Source: Phycisphaeraceae bacterium (lineage in GTDB: Bacteria; Planctomycetota; Phycisphaerae; Phycisphaerales; UBA1924). Taken from it: a stretch of DNA of 64,000 bases. Below the pieces are notes generated by a model. That model saw only the letters and a program-made list of their open reading frames with translations. It ran no database searches and was not told the DNA's origin. Made by a program: the position numbers and the translations under genes. This document shows, one piece after another, positions 8,978 to 18,244 of the stretch (position 1 is the stretch's first letter; each line of letters starts with the position of its first letter). The DNA lies in contig JAHBWW010000001.1 in assembly GCA_019636795.1 (NCBI GenBank), forward strand, positions 124,001 to 188,000, in the 5' to 3' direction.

Positions 8978-10204
8978 ATGGGGACCTATCAGTATCAGGT
9001 CAAGGACCGGAGCGGGAGCATCCAGCAGGGTGTGCTGTCGGCGCAGTCGGCGGCGGCGGCGGCCAGTTCGCTGCGCAGCAAGGGCCTGCATGTTGTTTCG
9101 ATCGGCCCTTCGCGCGATGGGAACTCGGGCGGATCGCTTCTGGCCACGATCGGCAAGTTTAACGAGAAGAAGCCCACGCGCAAACATGTGCTGGACTTCA
9201 CGACGCAGCTGGCGGTGATGATCCGCGCGGGTATCAACCTGCGCGCCGCGCTTGAGGGCATTGCGGATCAGACCACGCACCGCTCGTTCAAGAAACTGAT
9301 TCTGGAACTCAAGAGCGATGTGGAGTCGGGCCGGCAGTTTTCGGACGCGCTGGCGAACCACAGCAAACTGTTCGGCCCGCTGTATATCAACATGGTGCGC
9401 GCATCGGAAATTTCGGGCTCGTTCGCGGACATGCTGGACCGGATCGCGGGGTACATCTCGCAACAGATGGAAACGCGCAAGATGGTGGTTGGCGCGTCGA
9501 TCTATCCTGCGATCATCGGCGTGCTGGCTGTGAGTGTGACGATCTTTCTATTGACGTTCGTGCTGCCGAAGTTCTATGCGGTGTTTGAAGGCAAGGAAGA
9601 CGTTTTGCCCTGGGCGACGAACTTCCTGATGGCGGTGAGCAAGACGGTGATCGCCCAGTGGCCGCTGCTGCTGGCGGCTGTGGGTGTGATTGTGGGCATA
9701 ATCTGGACGGCGCTCAAGACAGAGGTCGGGTCATTCTGGTTCGACAAGTTCAAGTTGACGATGCCGGTGCTCAAGAACATGTTCAGGTCGCTGTACCTGA
9801 GCCGTTCGTTGCAGACGATGGGGCAGCTGCTCAATGCGGGTGTGCCGATGCTCGACACGCTGACGATCACAGGCGATGTCTCGGGCAACCAGTTGTACAA
9901 GATCATGTGGCGCAAGGTGTACACGAGCGTCAAGCAGGGCAAGAAGATCGCAACGCCGCTTCAGAATGACAAATTGCTTCCTCGTGCGGTGGTGCAGATG
10001 ATCTCGGCGGGCGAAGAGTCCGGTAAGCTTGGCGAGGTGCTTGACCAGATCAGCACGTACTACGCAAGGCTGCTCAAGGACAACATCAAGGCGGTTACCG
10101 GAATGATCGAGCCCATCATGATCCTTGTGATGGGTACGATCGTCGGATTCATCGCAATGGCGATCATCCTTCCGATCTTCAAGATGAGCCAGATCGTGAA
10201 ATAG
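8978..10204 (+). CDS. pilC: PilC/GspF inner-membrane platform protein
   Basis: 408 residues with two type II secretion F domains, each carrying the sequence that precedes a long hydrophobic helix (FTTQLAVMIRAGINLRAALEG near residue 70, RSLQTMGQLLNAGVPMLDTL near residue 275). Membrane segments lie near residues 170-195, 225-245 and at the C-terminus (MILVMGTIVGFIAMAIILPIF). The protein is the platform that couples PilB/PilT-type ATPases to the growing or shrinking pilus. It sits between pilT and the prepilin-like genes. The GspF and PilC families cannot be told apart by eye, but the PilT neighbour favours PilC. Confidence 0.93.
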   Translation: MGTYQYQVKDRSGSIQQGVLSAQSAAAAASSLRSKGLHVVSIGPSRDGNSGGSLLATIGKFNEKKPTRKHVLDFTTQLAVMIRAGINLRAALEGIADQTTHRSFKKLILELKSDVESGRQFSDALANHSKLFGPLYINMVRASEISGSFADMLDRIAGYISQQMETRKMVVGASIYPAIIGVLAVSVTIFLLTFVLPKFYAVFEGKEDVLPWATNFLMAVSKTVIAQWPLLLAAVGVIVGIIWTALKTEVGSFWFDKFKLTMPVLKNMFRSLYLSRSLQTMGQLLNAGVPMLDTLTITGDVSGNQLYKIMWRKVYTSVKQGKKIATPLQNDKLLPRAVVQMISAGEESGKLGEVLDQISTYYARLLKDNIKAVTGMIEPIMILVMGTIVGFIAMAIILPIFKMSQIVK

Positions 10205-10255
10205 CCGATTCGTCAGAGGACAGGGCGCGGTGTGCCCGTCGGAGGACGAAGTGCT

Positions 10256-10963
10256 ATGCGGACCATGGCGAAGGCATCTGTGCGTCGATCGCCGAAAGCT
10301 CGAGGCGGATTCACGCTGATCGAGGCGGCGCTGGCGACGGTGATCGTGGGCGTCGGGATCGTGGCGATGGTGGATGCGCAGCAGGCGTTCATCCGCTCGA
10401 ACATGTGGTCGAGCCATGCGGCAACGGGCACATTTCTTGCCAATGAGATTCGCGAGCTGACGCGGCACCTGCCCAAGCACGATCCGGTGACGGGTCTGTA
10501 CCTCGAGGCCGACGGAAATGGGAACTCGACGCTTCGTGGGTGGGGGCGCGAGAACGGTGAAGTTTCAGTCTTGGACTTTGATGACCTGGATGATTTCGAT
10601 GGTGTGTCGTTCTCGTTCTTCGGCCCTTCGGGACTCGACGACGGGCAATACGCCGGTCCGATCAATGCGTTCGGCGAAGTCATCCCGAACATTTCGATCG
10701 ATGGCGAAGTTGCGATCCGTGATGAGCAGACGGGTGTTGTTGAGCCGATGATCGGCTGGACACAGAACGTGCTCGTGCAGAAGGTGGACCCGTTCAACAC
10801 AAGCGTGGTGGTCGCAAACGGCGCTTGGGAGCCCGCACTTGGCAACTTTGCGGGACGCGCGGTCCATGAATATCCGCTGCGTGTGACGGTTGAGGTGACG
10901 TATCAAGGGCCGATGGCGATCAACCCGGAGGTTGTCGCTCGAGTGACATGGATTGTTCCGTGA
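10256..10963 (+). CDS. Prepilin-like (minor pseudopilin) protein
   Basis: 235 residues. After a basic leader comes GGFTLIEAALATVIVGVG, the prepilin peptidase signature (cleavage after Gly, then Phe; Glu at mature position 5) followed by the hydrophobic helix. The rest has no motif I recognise. ATG 10256 is chosen because GGAGGA lies at 10241, seven to nine bases upstream; the earlier GTG at 10232 would start before that site. It lies between pilC and the PilX-like gene and overlaps neither start. Probable role: a minor pilin at the tip of a type IV pilus or type II pseudopilus. Confidence 0.85.
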   Translation: MRTMAKASVRRSPKARGGFTLIEAALATVIVGVGIVAMVDAQQAFIRSNMWSSHAATGTFLANEIRELTRHLPKHDPVTGLYLEADGNGNSTLRGWGRENGEVSVLDFDDLDDFDGVSFSFFGPSGLDDGQYAGPINAFGEVIPNISIDGEVAIRDEQTGVVEPMIGWTQNVLVQKVDPFNTSVVVANGAWEPALGNFAGRAVHEYPLRVTVEVTYQGPMAINPEVVARVTWIVP

Positions 10964-10994
10964 GCGCGGTGCAGGGGAACCTGGAGCGGTGATC

Positions 10995-13901
10995 ATGCAC
11001 AAGAAGATGCACAAGTCTGGAAAACGGCAATGGACGCGCAAGGGCGTTGCGTCCGTGCTGGCGATGATGTTTCTGATCATCTTCGGATCGCTCGTCGCGG
11101 CGATGGCGATTGCGAGTACAGGGAACATTCGAACTGCGGCGATGCACCTGCACGTCATGCGGGCCATGTCGGCTGCTGAGACAGGTTTGGCCGTGGCGGA
11201 AGGCCGGCTGCTGGGCGCTTCCCGAAGGTTTGTCGTGTCGCAGAGCGATATCGACAGCGCGTTTACGTGGGGTCTGTGGACGGGCAACGGTGCTGCGATT
11301 GGCGATCACAGCGTGCTGCCGCCGGCGAGCGGGTATTCGGAAGTGAATCCGCCCGCAGGTCTGGCCGAGGCGCTGGTGAACCATCACAACTCGGACTTGA
11401 ACATCATCTCGGGCGGGTCGTTCATCGCTTCGGCACTGATCGGCTCGGCACCGGCGGGTGTTGATAACAACGAATACCTGGCGACGCACTGGGTGTACAC
11501 GCCCGCGGTGGCCATCGAGGCTCCACTAAGCGAAGGTTCGCTCCCGCCTGCGTTTCAGATTCGGTACGCACCACTTGCCGATGGCCAGCACATTCGCGTG
11601 ATCGTTGACGGGTTTGACTTCGACTATCGGCGGAACAATGAGCCGATCCGGCGCACAGTGAGCCGTGATTACCGCCTGGTCAAGCGCGTGAACCACGCGA
11701 TCATCAGCCCAAACAAGATCATGATCGGCAAGAACGTGCGCGTGGTCGGGGACCTGGGTGCGCGATTCGACGATATCGAGTTCGAGATGGGCGATCCGCT
11801 GATTATCCGATCGGACTTTTTCGGGCTTGATCCGGTGCTCGACCAGAAATTGACGGACTTCTTCGCGGGCGTAGACGCTTATGACGTAGATGGCGACAAT
11901 CGTCTGCGCGTCGGGCATCCGATCGAGTCGCAGGGGATTCCTTCGAACGAGACGGACTACAGCCAGAACGGCGAGGCAGACTACGCCTTTGTGGACGTCA
12001 CCGAGGACGGATTCGTCGACGAGTTTGACATCTTTATTCGGCACTTTGATGCCGATGGCGATAAGCGCGTGACGCTGAGCGCGGCGCTGATCGCCGGAAC
12101 GCCGGCGGAGGCTGCGGGTGCAACTCCTGAGTTCACCCTTGATGATGACCTGGCATTGCTGCTCGACGGCGGCAACCCTGACCGTAATCGGAACGGCGTC
12201 TTCGGGTATGAAGACGTCAATGACAATGGTCGCTACGACCCCGGCGTCGACATTCTGCTTGATTTCGATTCGCGGACCAATACATACCGCGATCTGGAAC
12301 TGGGGTATCGCGACGGGTACATCGACGCGATGGACCAGTACGCGAAAGTGAACGGACGGGTGGTGTTCCGTGTGAATGCGAACGAGTGGGTCGCGGAACG
12401 TGGCGCATACGGCCCGAAATTGCGAGGCCCCGTCAGGCCAGAAGACAACCAGAGCCCGTTGATTTTTGATGCACCAGACGCGATGCTGCCCGAAATCAAC
12501 GTTGACAGCTTCAGCGACACCGAGAACGCGCTGATGGCGGCAGCGTCGGGCGATGCTTTCTGGACACAAGTCGCAGCTCAACTGGGAACTGATGTTGCCT
12601 CACTGACACTCTGGCAAACGGCGAACAACCCAGGCGGACCGAATTCGCCGCATTTCACTGCTGTGTGGCCCGATGCGAATCTGGACGGCATCCCCGATAA
12701 TGCGGCGGACGCGTATTTCGAGAAGTCGCCGTTCAACAGCCCAAACTATGCCGATTGGTACTACCGCCCGGTTTTCAGGCGATTCCGGTTCCGCAATGTC
12801 GTGATTCCGCTCGGGCTCAACGCGTTGTTTGTCGATTGCGAGTTCATTGGCTCGACACTGGTGGAAACGTCAATCGAGAACACCCACCCGCATTGGACTT
12901 TGTTTGGCCAGATGGTGATGAACGAAACGCTTGGATACCCGGTGCCGGCGTTTGAGCGTGTGACGTATGGGCCGAACGCAGGCGACAACCCTGCCAATGT
13001 GATTGGCGCTCCGTACCTTCCCGATACAGCACGCCCGCCACAGCAGGTGCTTGAGAAGGCTGTCTCGCCGATGGACAAGGGTGACGTGCTGGTTCCGGAC
13101 ATCATCAACTACACGAATGACGCGTACGCGGCTTTGCCGAACCCGCTTGTCATTGGCGGCAAGCGTGTAACCGATACGAAAAAGTTCTCGAACAACATTC
13201 GGTTCCACGATTGCCTGATTGTGGGCTCGGTCGTGGGGCGTACGCCGGTGAACTACACGCAGGTGCGCAACAAGTTGCAGTTTACTGGCGCGACTCGTTT
13301 TTCGCTGTCACACCCTGACTTCCCGCAGTCGGGCCTGCACAACCCGGACCCGGAGGATGTGCGCGAGCTGGCAAAGAGTTCGATGATGCTGCCGAACTAT
13401 TCGGTGGACATCGGTACATTCAACTCGCCGCCGGAGCAGGATGTTCGTCTGACGGGCGCCATCATCGCGGGCGTGCTGGATATTCGCGGGAATGCGTCGA
13501 TCAAGGGCGCGCTGCTGCTCACATTCAAGCCGGTGCATGGTGAAGGACCGCTGGTCGATGTGGCGGGCAACCCGATCGGGAATCCCGCGGGGTTCAACGC
13601 GTCGATCGGATACTTCGGCCCCGAGGACGGGGACTACGAATCGATGGATCCCGAGAGTCTGCCGCTGCACAATGGTGTGCGGATCGTGGGATGGGATCTG
13701 AATGGCGACGGGCTTGCGGATCTCGGACCGACCGAAACACCGACGCAGGCGCAGCTGAATGCAGGAGCTGTGCCGGTGCCTTTCCATGGGTACGGCCGCA
13801 TCGAGTTGTCGTATGACCCGGACATGACGCTACCCAGCGGGCTTCGACTGCCGCTCCAGGTCGCGCCGCGGGCGGGTTCGTATCAGGAGGGCAATCGATG
13901 A
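10995..13901 (+). CDS. Very large PilX-like protein with Ca-binding-like motifs
   Basis: 968 residues. Residues 16-75 (RKGVASVLAMMFLIIFGSLV, then AAETGLAVAEGRLLG) look like the N-terminal helix of PilX/GspK-type minor pilins, which lack the classical FTLIE signature. The rest is far longer than PilX (about 150-200 residues) or GspK (about 320). It is acidic and holds Asp-rich loops of EF-hand or dockerin type: YDVDGDNRLR near 295, FDADGDKRVT near 352, DRNRNGVFGYEDVNDNGRYD near 395-415, DANLDGIPDNA near 560 and DLNGDGLADLG near 902. ATG 10995 is chosen; a GGAG lies just upstream. The stop overlaps the next prepilin ATG. Inference: a Ca-stabilised tip or adhesin pilin. Confidence 0.75.
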   Translation: MHKKMHKSGKRQWTRKGVASVLAMMFLIIFGSLVAAMAIASTGNIRTAAMHLHVMRAMSAAETGLAVAEGRLLGASRRFVVSQSDIDSAFTWGLWTGNGAAIGDHSVLPPASGYSEVNPPAGLAEALVNHHNSDLNIISGGSFIASALIGSAPAGVDNNEYLATHWVYTPAVAIEAPLSEGSLPPAFQIRYAPLADGQHIRVIVDGFDFDYRRNNEPIRRTVSRDYRLVKRVNHAIISPNKIMIGKNVRVVGDLGARFDDIEFEMGDPLIIRSDFFGLDPVLDQKLTDFFAGVDAYDVDGDNRLRVGHPIESQGIPSNETDYSQNGEADYAFVDVTEDGFVDEFDIFIRHFDADGDKRVTLSAALIAGTPAEAAGATPEFTLDDDLALLLDGGNPDRNRNGVFGYEDVNDNGRYDPGVDILLDFDSRTNTYRDLELGYRDGYIDAMDQYAKVNGRVVFRVNANEWVAERGAYGPKLRGPVRPEDNQSPLIFDAPDAMLPEINVDSFSDTENALMAAASGDAFWTQVAAQLGTDVASLTLWQTANNPGGPNSPHFTAVWPDANLDGIPDNAADAYFEKSPFNSPNYADWYYRPVFRRFRFRNVVIPLGLNALFVDCEFIGSTLVETSIENTHPHWTLFGQMVMNETLGYPVPAFERVTYGPNAGDNPANVIGAPYLPDTARPPQQVLEKAVSPMDKGDVLVPDIINYTNDAYAALPNPLVIGGKRVTDTKKFSNNIRFHDCLIVGSVVGRTPVNYTQVRNKLQFTGATRFSLSHPDFPQSGLHNPDPEDVRELAKSSMMLPNYSVDIGTFNSPPEQDVRLTGAIIAGVLDIRGNASIKGALLLTFKPVHGEGPLVDVAGNPIGNPAGFNASIGYFGPEDGDYESMDPESLPLHNGVRIVGWDLNGDGLADLGPTETPTQAQLNAGAVPVPFHGYGRIELSYDPDMTLPSGLRLPLQVAPRAGSYQEGNR

Positions 13902-14488
13902 GTAGAGTTCGTACAAGGCGCGGGTTCAGCATCATTGAACTGCTGATTGCGCTCGTGATCACATCAACGCTTCTGACCGCCACGTTGGCCGCTCTTGATG
14001 CGAGCTTCAAGTCGTACAAGGTCACAAGCGAGTCGGCGTCGACGCATGTTGTTTCGCGCATCGTGATGCAGCGATTGATGGCCATGATTCGTAACGGCGA
14101 TGAGTTCGGGCCGTATCCGATCAACCCGCTGACTACGCCAATGATCGAGTCGGACTGGATGGAGTTTGTGTCGTACAGCAACGCGATCACCGGGGTGAGG
14201 CGGGTCACGACACTGAGTCGCCAGGAGAATGATGGCTCGTTTGATCTGATCTACACACTCTCAACATTTGAGGGCGAGACGCTGGTCGAAGAACAGACGC
14301 GGCCGCTCATACGCGGCTTGACGCAACTCAACTTCATCATGGAGTATGACGTTGGCCCGCGGCTCAAGCGGGTGACGGTTGACATGGTGGTGCAGCCCAA
14401 TGATCTTCAGGACGCTGCTGTCGCGGCAGATCTGGACGCGCCGACGATTCGGATGGTTGCGTCGGCCTCGCCGCGCCGGGTGGATTGA
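13898..14488 (+). CDS. Prepilin-like protein, GspJ/PilW type
   Basis: 196 residues beginning with a basic leader and RRGFSIIELLIALVITSTLL, a clear prepilin cleavage/methylation signature with Glu at mature position 5. The ATG overlaps the stop of the large PilX-like gene (ATGA), with GGAGG just upstream (TCAGGAGGGCAATCG), so the two are translationally coupled. The body shows GspJ/PilW-like length and pattern but no catalytic motif. It closes the pilus-like cluster, since the next gene (M42 peptidase) has its own start signal. Confidence 0.85.
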   Translation: MSRVRTRRGFSIIELLIALVITSTLLTATLAALDASFKSYKVTSESASTHVVSRIVMQRLMAMIRNGDEFGPYPINPLTTPMIESDWMEFVSYSNAITGVRRVTTLSRQENDGSFDLIYTLSTFEGETLVEEQTRPLIRGLTQLNFIMEYDVGPRLKRVTVDMVVQPNDLQDAAVAADLDAPTIRMVASASPRRVD

Positions 14489-14498
14489 CGCGCGGGCG

Positions 14499-14504
14499 TA
14501 CGAT
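14499..14504 (+). promoter_or_regulatory. -10-like TACGAT, leaderless start of the M42 peptidase gene
   Basis: TACGAT followed by 5 nt (GGGGC) and ATG 14510, with no ribosome-binding sequence between. Confidence 0.5.
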
Positions 14505-14509
14505 GGGGC

Positions 14510-15700
14510 ATGAGCATTGCCGATCATCGTCGCGCCTTGTACCTTCGATGGCTCAATGAGTTGACCCGTCTGCCGACAGCTGCGGGACACGAGGGCCGAG
14601 TCATTGAGTACATCGAGCGCTGGGCAGAGCAGCGCGAAGACCTGTGCCTTGAACGCGATGCGCACGGAAACCTGACGCTGCGAGCCAGGGAGCCTTGGGG
14701 TAGTGACGCTCCGATCTATATCACGGCCCACCTCGATCATCCCGCGTTTGTCGTCGAGCGCGTACTCGGGCCGACGAGCCTTGAAGTGAGTTTTCGCGGC
14801 GGGGTGATGGACGACTACTTTGTTGATGCGTCGGTGGTGGTGTATCGCGGCGCGACTGCGATGCAGCGCGCGAGGCTTTGCGGCCCGAGCGATGGGCCTC
14901 AGGAACCGTTCAAGAGATACGTCGCGGAACTTGCCGGCCCGCTCGACGGCGTTCGCATCGGAGATGTGGCTGTGTGGGATCTGCCGATGCAGGAAGTGAT
15001 CGACGGCGTCCTGCACACCAACGCGTGCGACGACCTGGCAGCTGTGGCAGCTGCGCTGAGCACTATGGAGGAATTGCGCTCCGTACGCGACGCGGGCGAG
15101 GCGGTGGGTGACGTGAGGCTGCTCTTCACTCGGGCTGAGGAGATCGGGTTTGTTGGCGCAATCGGCGCGAGTCGTGATGAAACAATGCCCAAGAACGCTC
15201 GCGTCATCGCGCTCGAGAACAGCCGGAGCTTTGCCGACTCGCCGATCGGTGGCGGCCCAATCGTGCGCGTTGGAGACCGCGTAAGCGTGTTCTCGCCGGA
15301 ACTGACGGGTGCTGTGGCCAAGGTCGCGGAAGATATCGCGGGTGGGCCTTCGATGGTCACGGCTGCGCAGAAGCACAGCGAAGCTCCGGCCTGGCGATGG
15401 CAACGCAAACTGATGGCTGGTGGTGCGTGCGAGGCAAGTGTGTTCTGTGCGTATGGCTACCAGTCAACATGCGTGTGCCTGCCACTGGGCAACTATCACA
15501 ACATGGCGGACCTGGACGCTGTGCAGGCGGGAACCAACGCAACCACGCCTCGCGTTGGTCGCGAGTACATCGCGCTGAGCGATTATCTGGGCATGATCGA
15601 ACTGCTTGTCGGGTGCGGCATGCACCTGCCCGAGCGGCCTTCGTTTCGTGAGCGCGTCGAGAAACTGTGGGCCGAGCGGGCGTTTGTGCTGGGGTGTTGA
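14510..15700 (+). CDS. M42-family aminopeptidase-like metallohydrolase
   Basis: 396 residues resembling the M42/M28 clan of di-zinc aminopeptidases. Candidate ligands and catalytic residues: AHLDHPAF near residue 75, the bridging Asp in NACDDLAAVAAAL near residue 175, the catalytic Glu pair in FTRAEEIGFVGA near residue 208, and a third-zinc acid in ALENSRSF. The C-terminal ligand is probably His in LGNYHNMADLD. In between sits a PDZ-like insertion typical of M42. The family trims peptides, but this member may be specialised; substrate unknown. A TACGAT hexamer 5 nt upstream supports the start. Monocistronic as far as can be seen. Confidence 0.8.
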   Translation: MSIADHRRALYLRWLNELTRLPTAAGHEGRVIEYIERWAEQREDLCLERDAHGNLTLRAREPWGSDAPIYITAHLDHPAFVVERVLGPTSLEVSFRGGVMDDYFVDASVVVYRGATAMQRARLCGPSDGPQEPFKRYVAELAGPLDGVRIGDVAVWDLPMQEVIDGVLHTNACDDLAAVAAALSTMEELRSVRDAGEAVGDVRLLFTRAEEIGFVGAIGASRDETMPKNARVIALENSRSFADSPIGGGPIVRVGDRVSVFSPELTGAVAKVAEDIAGGPSMVTAAQKHSEAPAWRWQRKLMAGGACEASVFCAYGYQSTCVCLPLGNYHNMADLDAVQAGTNATTPRVGREYIALSDYLGMIELLVGCGMHLPERPSFRERVEKLWAERAFVLGC

Positions 15701-15751
15701 CGGGTCACGTGAACCGGCAAGGCGGGCGCGAGGTCGAACGAGTCGCTGAGA

Positions 15752-16888
15752 TCAGTGGCCGAAGAGATTGCGCTGCGCAAACATGCCTTCCTCTTCAAAG
15801 AAATTCAGCGCCTCGTCAACCGATGCGAAGACCTTGGTTGCGGTCTCGGTGATGAATGGGCTCGGAGCCTTGGAGGGTTTCCAGACCACATAGACCTCCT
15901 TGGCGTGTTCCCATGCGTGCTGCAGTTCGCGTTCCACTCCGCTGGAAAGGCCCGGAATCGACTTCCCGCCTTCGCCCGAGAGTTCGGGGACATACGAACA
16001 AATCATGTCGGCCTGATCGATGAGTTTGAAGTCTCGCATATAGATCTGGCCGTCGATATCGCCGGCGATGTCGAGGACCTCGCGTGTGCGCATACGGATG
16101 GGTTCCATCTCTGACTGCACGCCTCCGAGTTGGTGGGGCATGTGGTCGAAGAAGTCTCGCCCTTGCTTGACAGCCTCAAGGGCGCGATCGAGCAGGAGTT
16201 TCTCATCGACATCGCCGGGGTCGAAGGTCACGAAGTGTTGCGCCAGAGCAGAGCGAAAACTGTCGATCTCGGCCTGAACTTCGGGCATGTCCGCGACGTG
16301 GCTCATCGGGAAACTTGGGTAGACCTTGCGCATCTGCGGGCGGCAGACGAGTTGGAACATCGTGCGATACGTCTCGCTGTGGCGCCCGCGGCTGACGATG
16401 TAGAACCGGCTGCCGGGGATGGCCTGGCTCATGAGTTCTGTCGCGAGGATTTCCTCTTCGCGCCAGACCATGCAGTCCTTGAGCGTGGCGTCGATATCGT
16501 GCTCAGCGTGCAGGCGGTGGTGCACCACCTCGATGTTGTCAACGAGGCAGATAAAGACGGTGGGCTCGAGTTTACGGACCTGATCAAAGTCGAACGCAGC
16601 GAAGAGACCGTGCCTCCAGCGGAAAGTCGCGTGCGTGTTGACAATCACATTGGTGTGCTCACGCGAATCAGCGATCACGTCCTTAAAGGCTGCGCGGCGA
16701 AGCGAGTTGAGGCGGCTCAGCGGCAGGTCGAGGATGCGCCCGGGCCGAACGTCCGGAGCCTCGGCATACATCATGTCCCCGACGTTATAGATCTGGATGG
16801 TTTCGCCCTGCTCGCCCGCAAAGCGACGGACGGCGTTCAGGTACGATTTCTTATCGAGCCCGATCTGCCCGGTGACAATGGCGCGCAT
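15752..16888 (-). CDS. Adenylate-kinase-like P-loop protein with degenerate Walker A
   Basis: 378 residues, function not known. The N-terminus MRAIVTGQIGLDKKSYLNAV occupies the place of a P-loop but lacks the GxxGxGK(S/T) pattern; VIVNTHATFRWRHGLFAAFD and VFICLVDNIEVVHHRL follow the layout of nucleotide kinases. From about residue 285 (DFKLIDQADMICSYVPE, then GVERELQHAWEHAKEVYVVW) the sequence resembles nucleoside 2-deoxyribosyltransferase-like domains. So it looks like a two-domain fusion of a kinase-like fold and an NDT-like fold. ATG 16888 has GGGAGA upstream, and a TATACT hexamer at 16919-16924 gives a short leader. Neighbours give no clue to function. Confidence 0.6.
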   Translation of the reverse strand: MRAIVTGQIGLDKKSYLNAVRRFAGEQGETIQIYNVGDMMYAEAPDVRPGRILDLPLSRLNSLRRAAFKDVIADSREHTNVIVNTHATFRWRHGLFAAFDFDQVRKLEPTVFICLVDNIEVVHHRLHAEHDIDATLKDCMVWREEEILATELMSQAIPGSRFYIVSRGRHSETYRTMFQLVCRPQMRKVYPSFPMSHVADMPEVQAEIDSFRSALAQHFVTFDPGDVDEKLLLDRALEAVKQGRDFFDHMPHQLGGVQSEMEPIRMRTREVLDIAGDIDGQIYMRDFKLIDQADMICSYVPELSGEGGKSIPGLSSGVERELQHAWEHAKEVYVVWKPSKAPSPFITETATKVFASVDEALNFFEEEGMFAQRNLFGH

Positions 16889-17257
16889 GTGTTCTCCCGT
16901 GTGTGCCTTCCTGGCCGAAGTATAAGCGAAGATCGTGTCGCCGGTTGGAGTCTGAAACCCCGGATCAGTGTGTCGGACTGTTTAGCACGATCCAACCCCA
17001 AGCAACGCCTCGCGCTCTGTATCTCTTCTTGGACCTCATCGGGTTTGTCGCGGCGACTCTGTGTCTGATCGGTGCGGTTGAGCGCACGAGCCTTTTTACC
17101 CCCAAAGAGCTTCGGCTCATTGATCGCATGCCGTGGTCCTCGAAGAAGTCCAGCCCAACGCTCCCCCGCCCTTGAAACTCACCGAGTACAGCCTCGCGAT
17201 CAACCGGCACCTAGGCTTACAACCCGCTCGAACGGGTTGGACTCCTGGAGGTTGAAG
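16889..17257. other. Intergenic region between divergent genes
   Basis: 369 bp between the divergent P-loop gene and sucD. It holds a TATACT -10-like hexamer for the leftward gene (16919-16924, minus strand) and, for sucD, a small hairpin AACCCG-ctcgaa-CGGGTT at 17221-17238 followed by the ribosome site GGAGG near 17247. I see no coding pattern or RNA gene in the rest. Confidence 0.5.
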
Positions 17258-18244
17258 ATGGCGATTCTGGTCAACGCCGATACTCGTGTCATTTGCCAAG
17301 GCATCACCGGCTCATTCGGTGCAATCCACACTCGTGGTTGTTACCACTATGGCACCAAAATGGTCGGCGGGGTGACGCCCGGCAAAGGGGGCCAGAAGGA
17401 CGACAACGGCCTTCCGATCTTCGACACCGTCGAGCGGGCAGTACAGGAGACCGGCGCAAGCGCCACGATGATCTTCGTCCCGCCCGCCTTCACGATGGAT
17501 GCGATTCTCGAAGCCATGGACGCGGGAATCGAATTGATCTGTGCGATCACCGAAGGCGTCCCGGTGCAGGACATGGTCAAGGTGCGAGCGATCCTCGACG
17601 AGCGGAATCTCGCTGCTCGCGGAGCCGACGTTCATCCGCGCCAGAGCCTCTTCACGCTCATCGGCCCAAACTGCCCCGGCATTATCACGCCTGGCCCCAA
17701 GACTGGCTCGGGAAGTAGCGGCAAGGACCCCTACACCAACGCTGGGTGCAAGATTGGCATCATGCCCGGGTACATCCATACTCACATCTCCGAAGCCAAG
17801 AGCGGCAAGGCCGTCGGAATCGTGAGCCGCTCGGGCACGCTGACCTATGAAGCAGTCTGGCAGACGTCAAATCTGGGCCTCGCACAATCGACATGCATCG
17901 GAATCGGCGGAGACCCGGTGCGCGGACTGAGCCATATCGATGCGCTCAAGCTCTTTCAGGATGACCCCGATACAGCAGGTATTCTCATGATCGGCGAGAT
18001 CGGCGGCACCGACGAAGAGGCTGCCGCTGCGTACATCAAGGATGAAATCACCAAGCCGGTTGCCGCGTTTATCGCTGGCCGCACCGCTCCCCCGGGCAAG
18101 CGAATGGGGCACGCAGGAGCGATCATTTCGGGCGGCGAGGGCACCGCTGAGAGCAAGATCGCCGCGCTGCGCGACGCCAGTGTGACAGTCGCAGAAACCC
18201 CCGCCGATATGGGGCGTGCGATGGCCGAGGCGCTGGGGCTGTAA
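17258..18244 (+). CDS. sucD: Succinate-CoA ligase alpha subunit
   Basis: 328 residues. Makes or uses succinyl-CoA in the TCA cycle; this subunit binds CoA and carries the phospho-His. Visible are the CoA-binding N-terminus ([16 protein letters not shown]), [14 protein letters not shown], the phosphohistidine loop [19 protein letters not shown], and [11 protein letters not shown]. It is about 35-40 residues longer than usual SucD (about 290), chiefly because of extra stretches after LDERN and after ITPG (Ser/Gly-rich GSGSSGKD). ATG 17258 is chosen with GGAGG 7 nt upstream; a longer frame to 17072 has no support. The beta-subunit gene sucC is not adjacent, which is unusual. Confidence 0.93.
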   Translation: MAILVNADTRVICQGITGSFGAIHTRGCYHYGTKMVGGVTPGKGGQKDDNGLPIFDTVERAVQETGASATMIFVPPAFTMDAILEAMDAGIELICAITEGVPVQDMVKVRAILDERNLAARGADVHPRQSLFTLIGPNCPGIITPGPKTGSGSSGKDPYTNAGCKIGIMPGYIHTHISEAKSGKAVGIVSRSGTLTYEAVWQTSNLGLAQSTCIGIGGDPVRGLSHIDALKLFQDDPDTAGILMIGEIGGTDEEAAAAYIKDEITKPVAAFIAGRTAPPGKRMGHAGAIISGGEGTAESKIAALRDASVTVAETPADMGRAMAEALGL

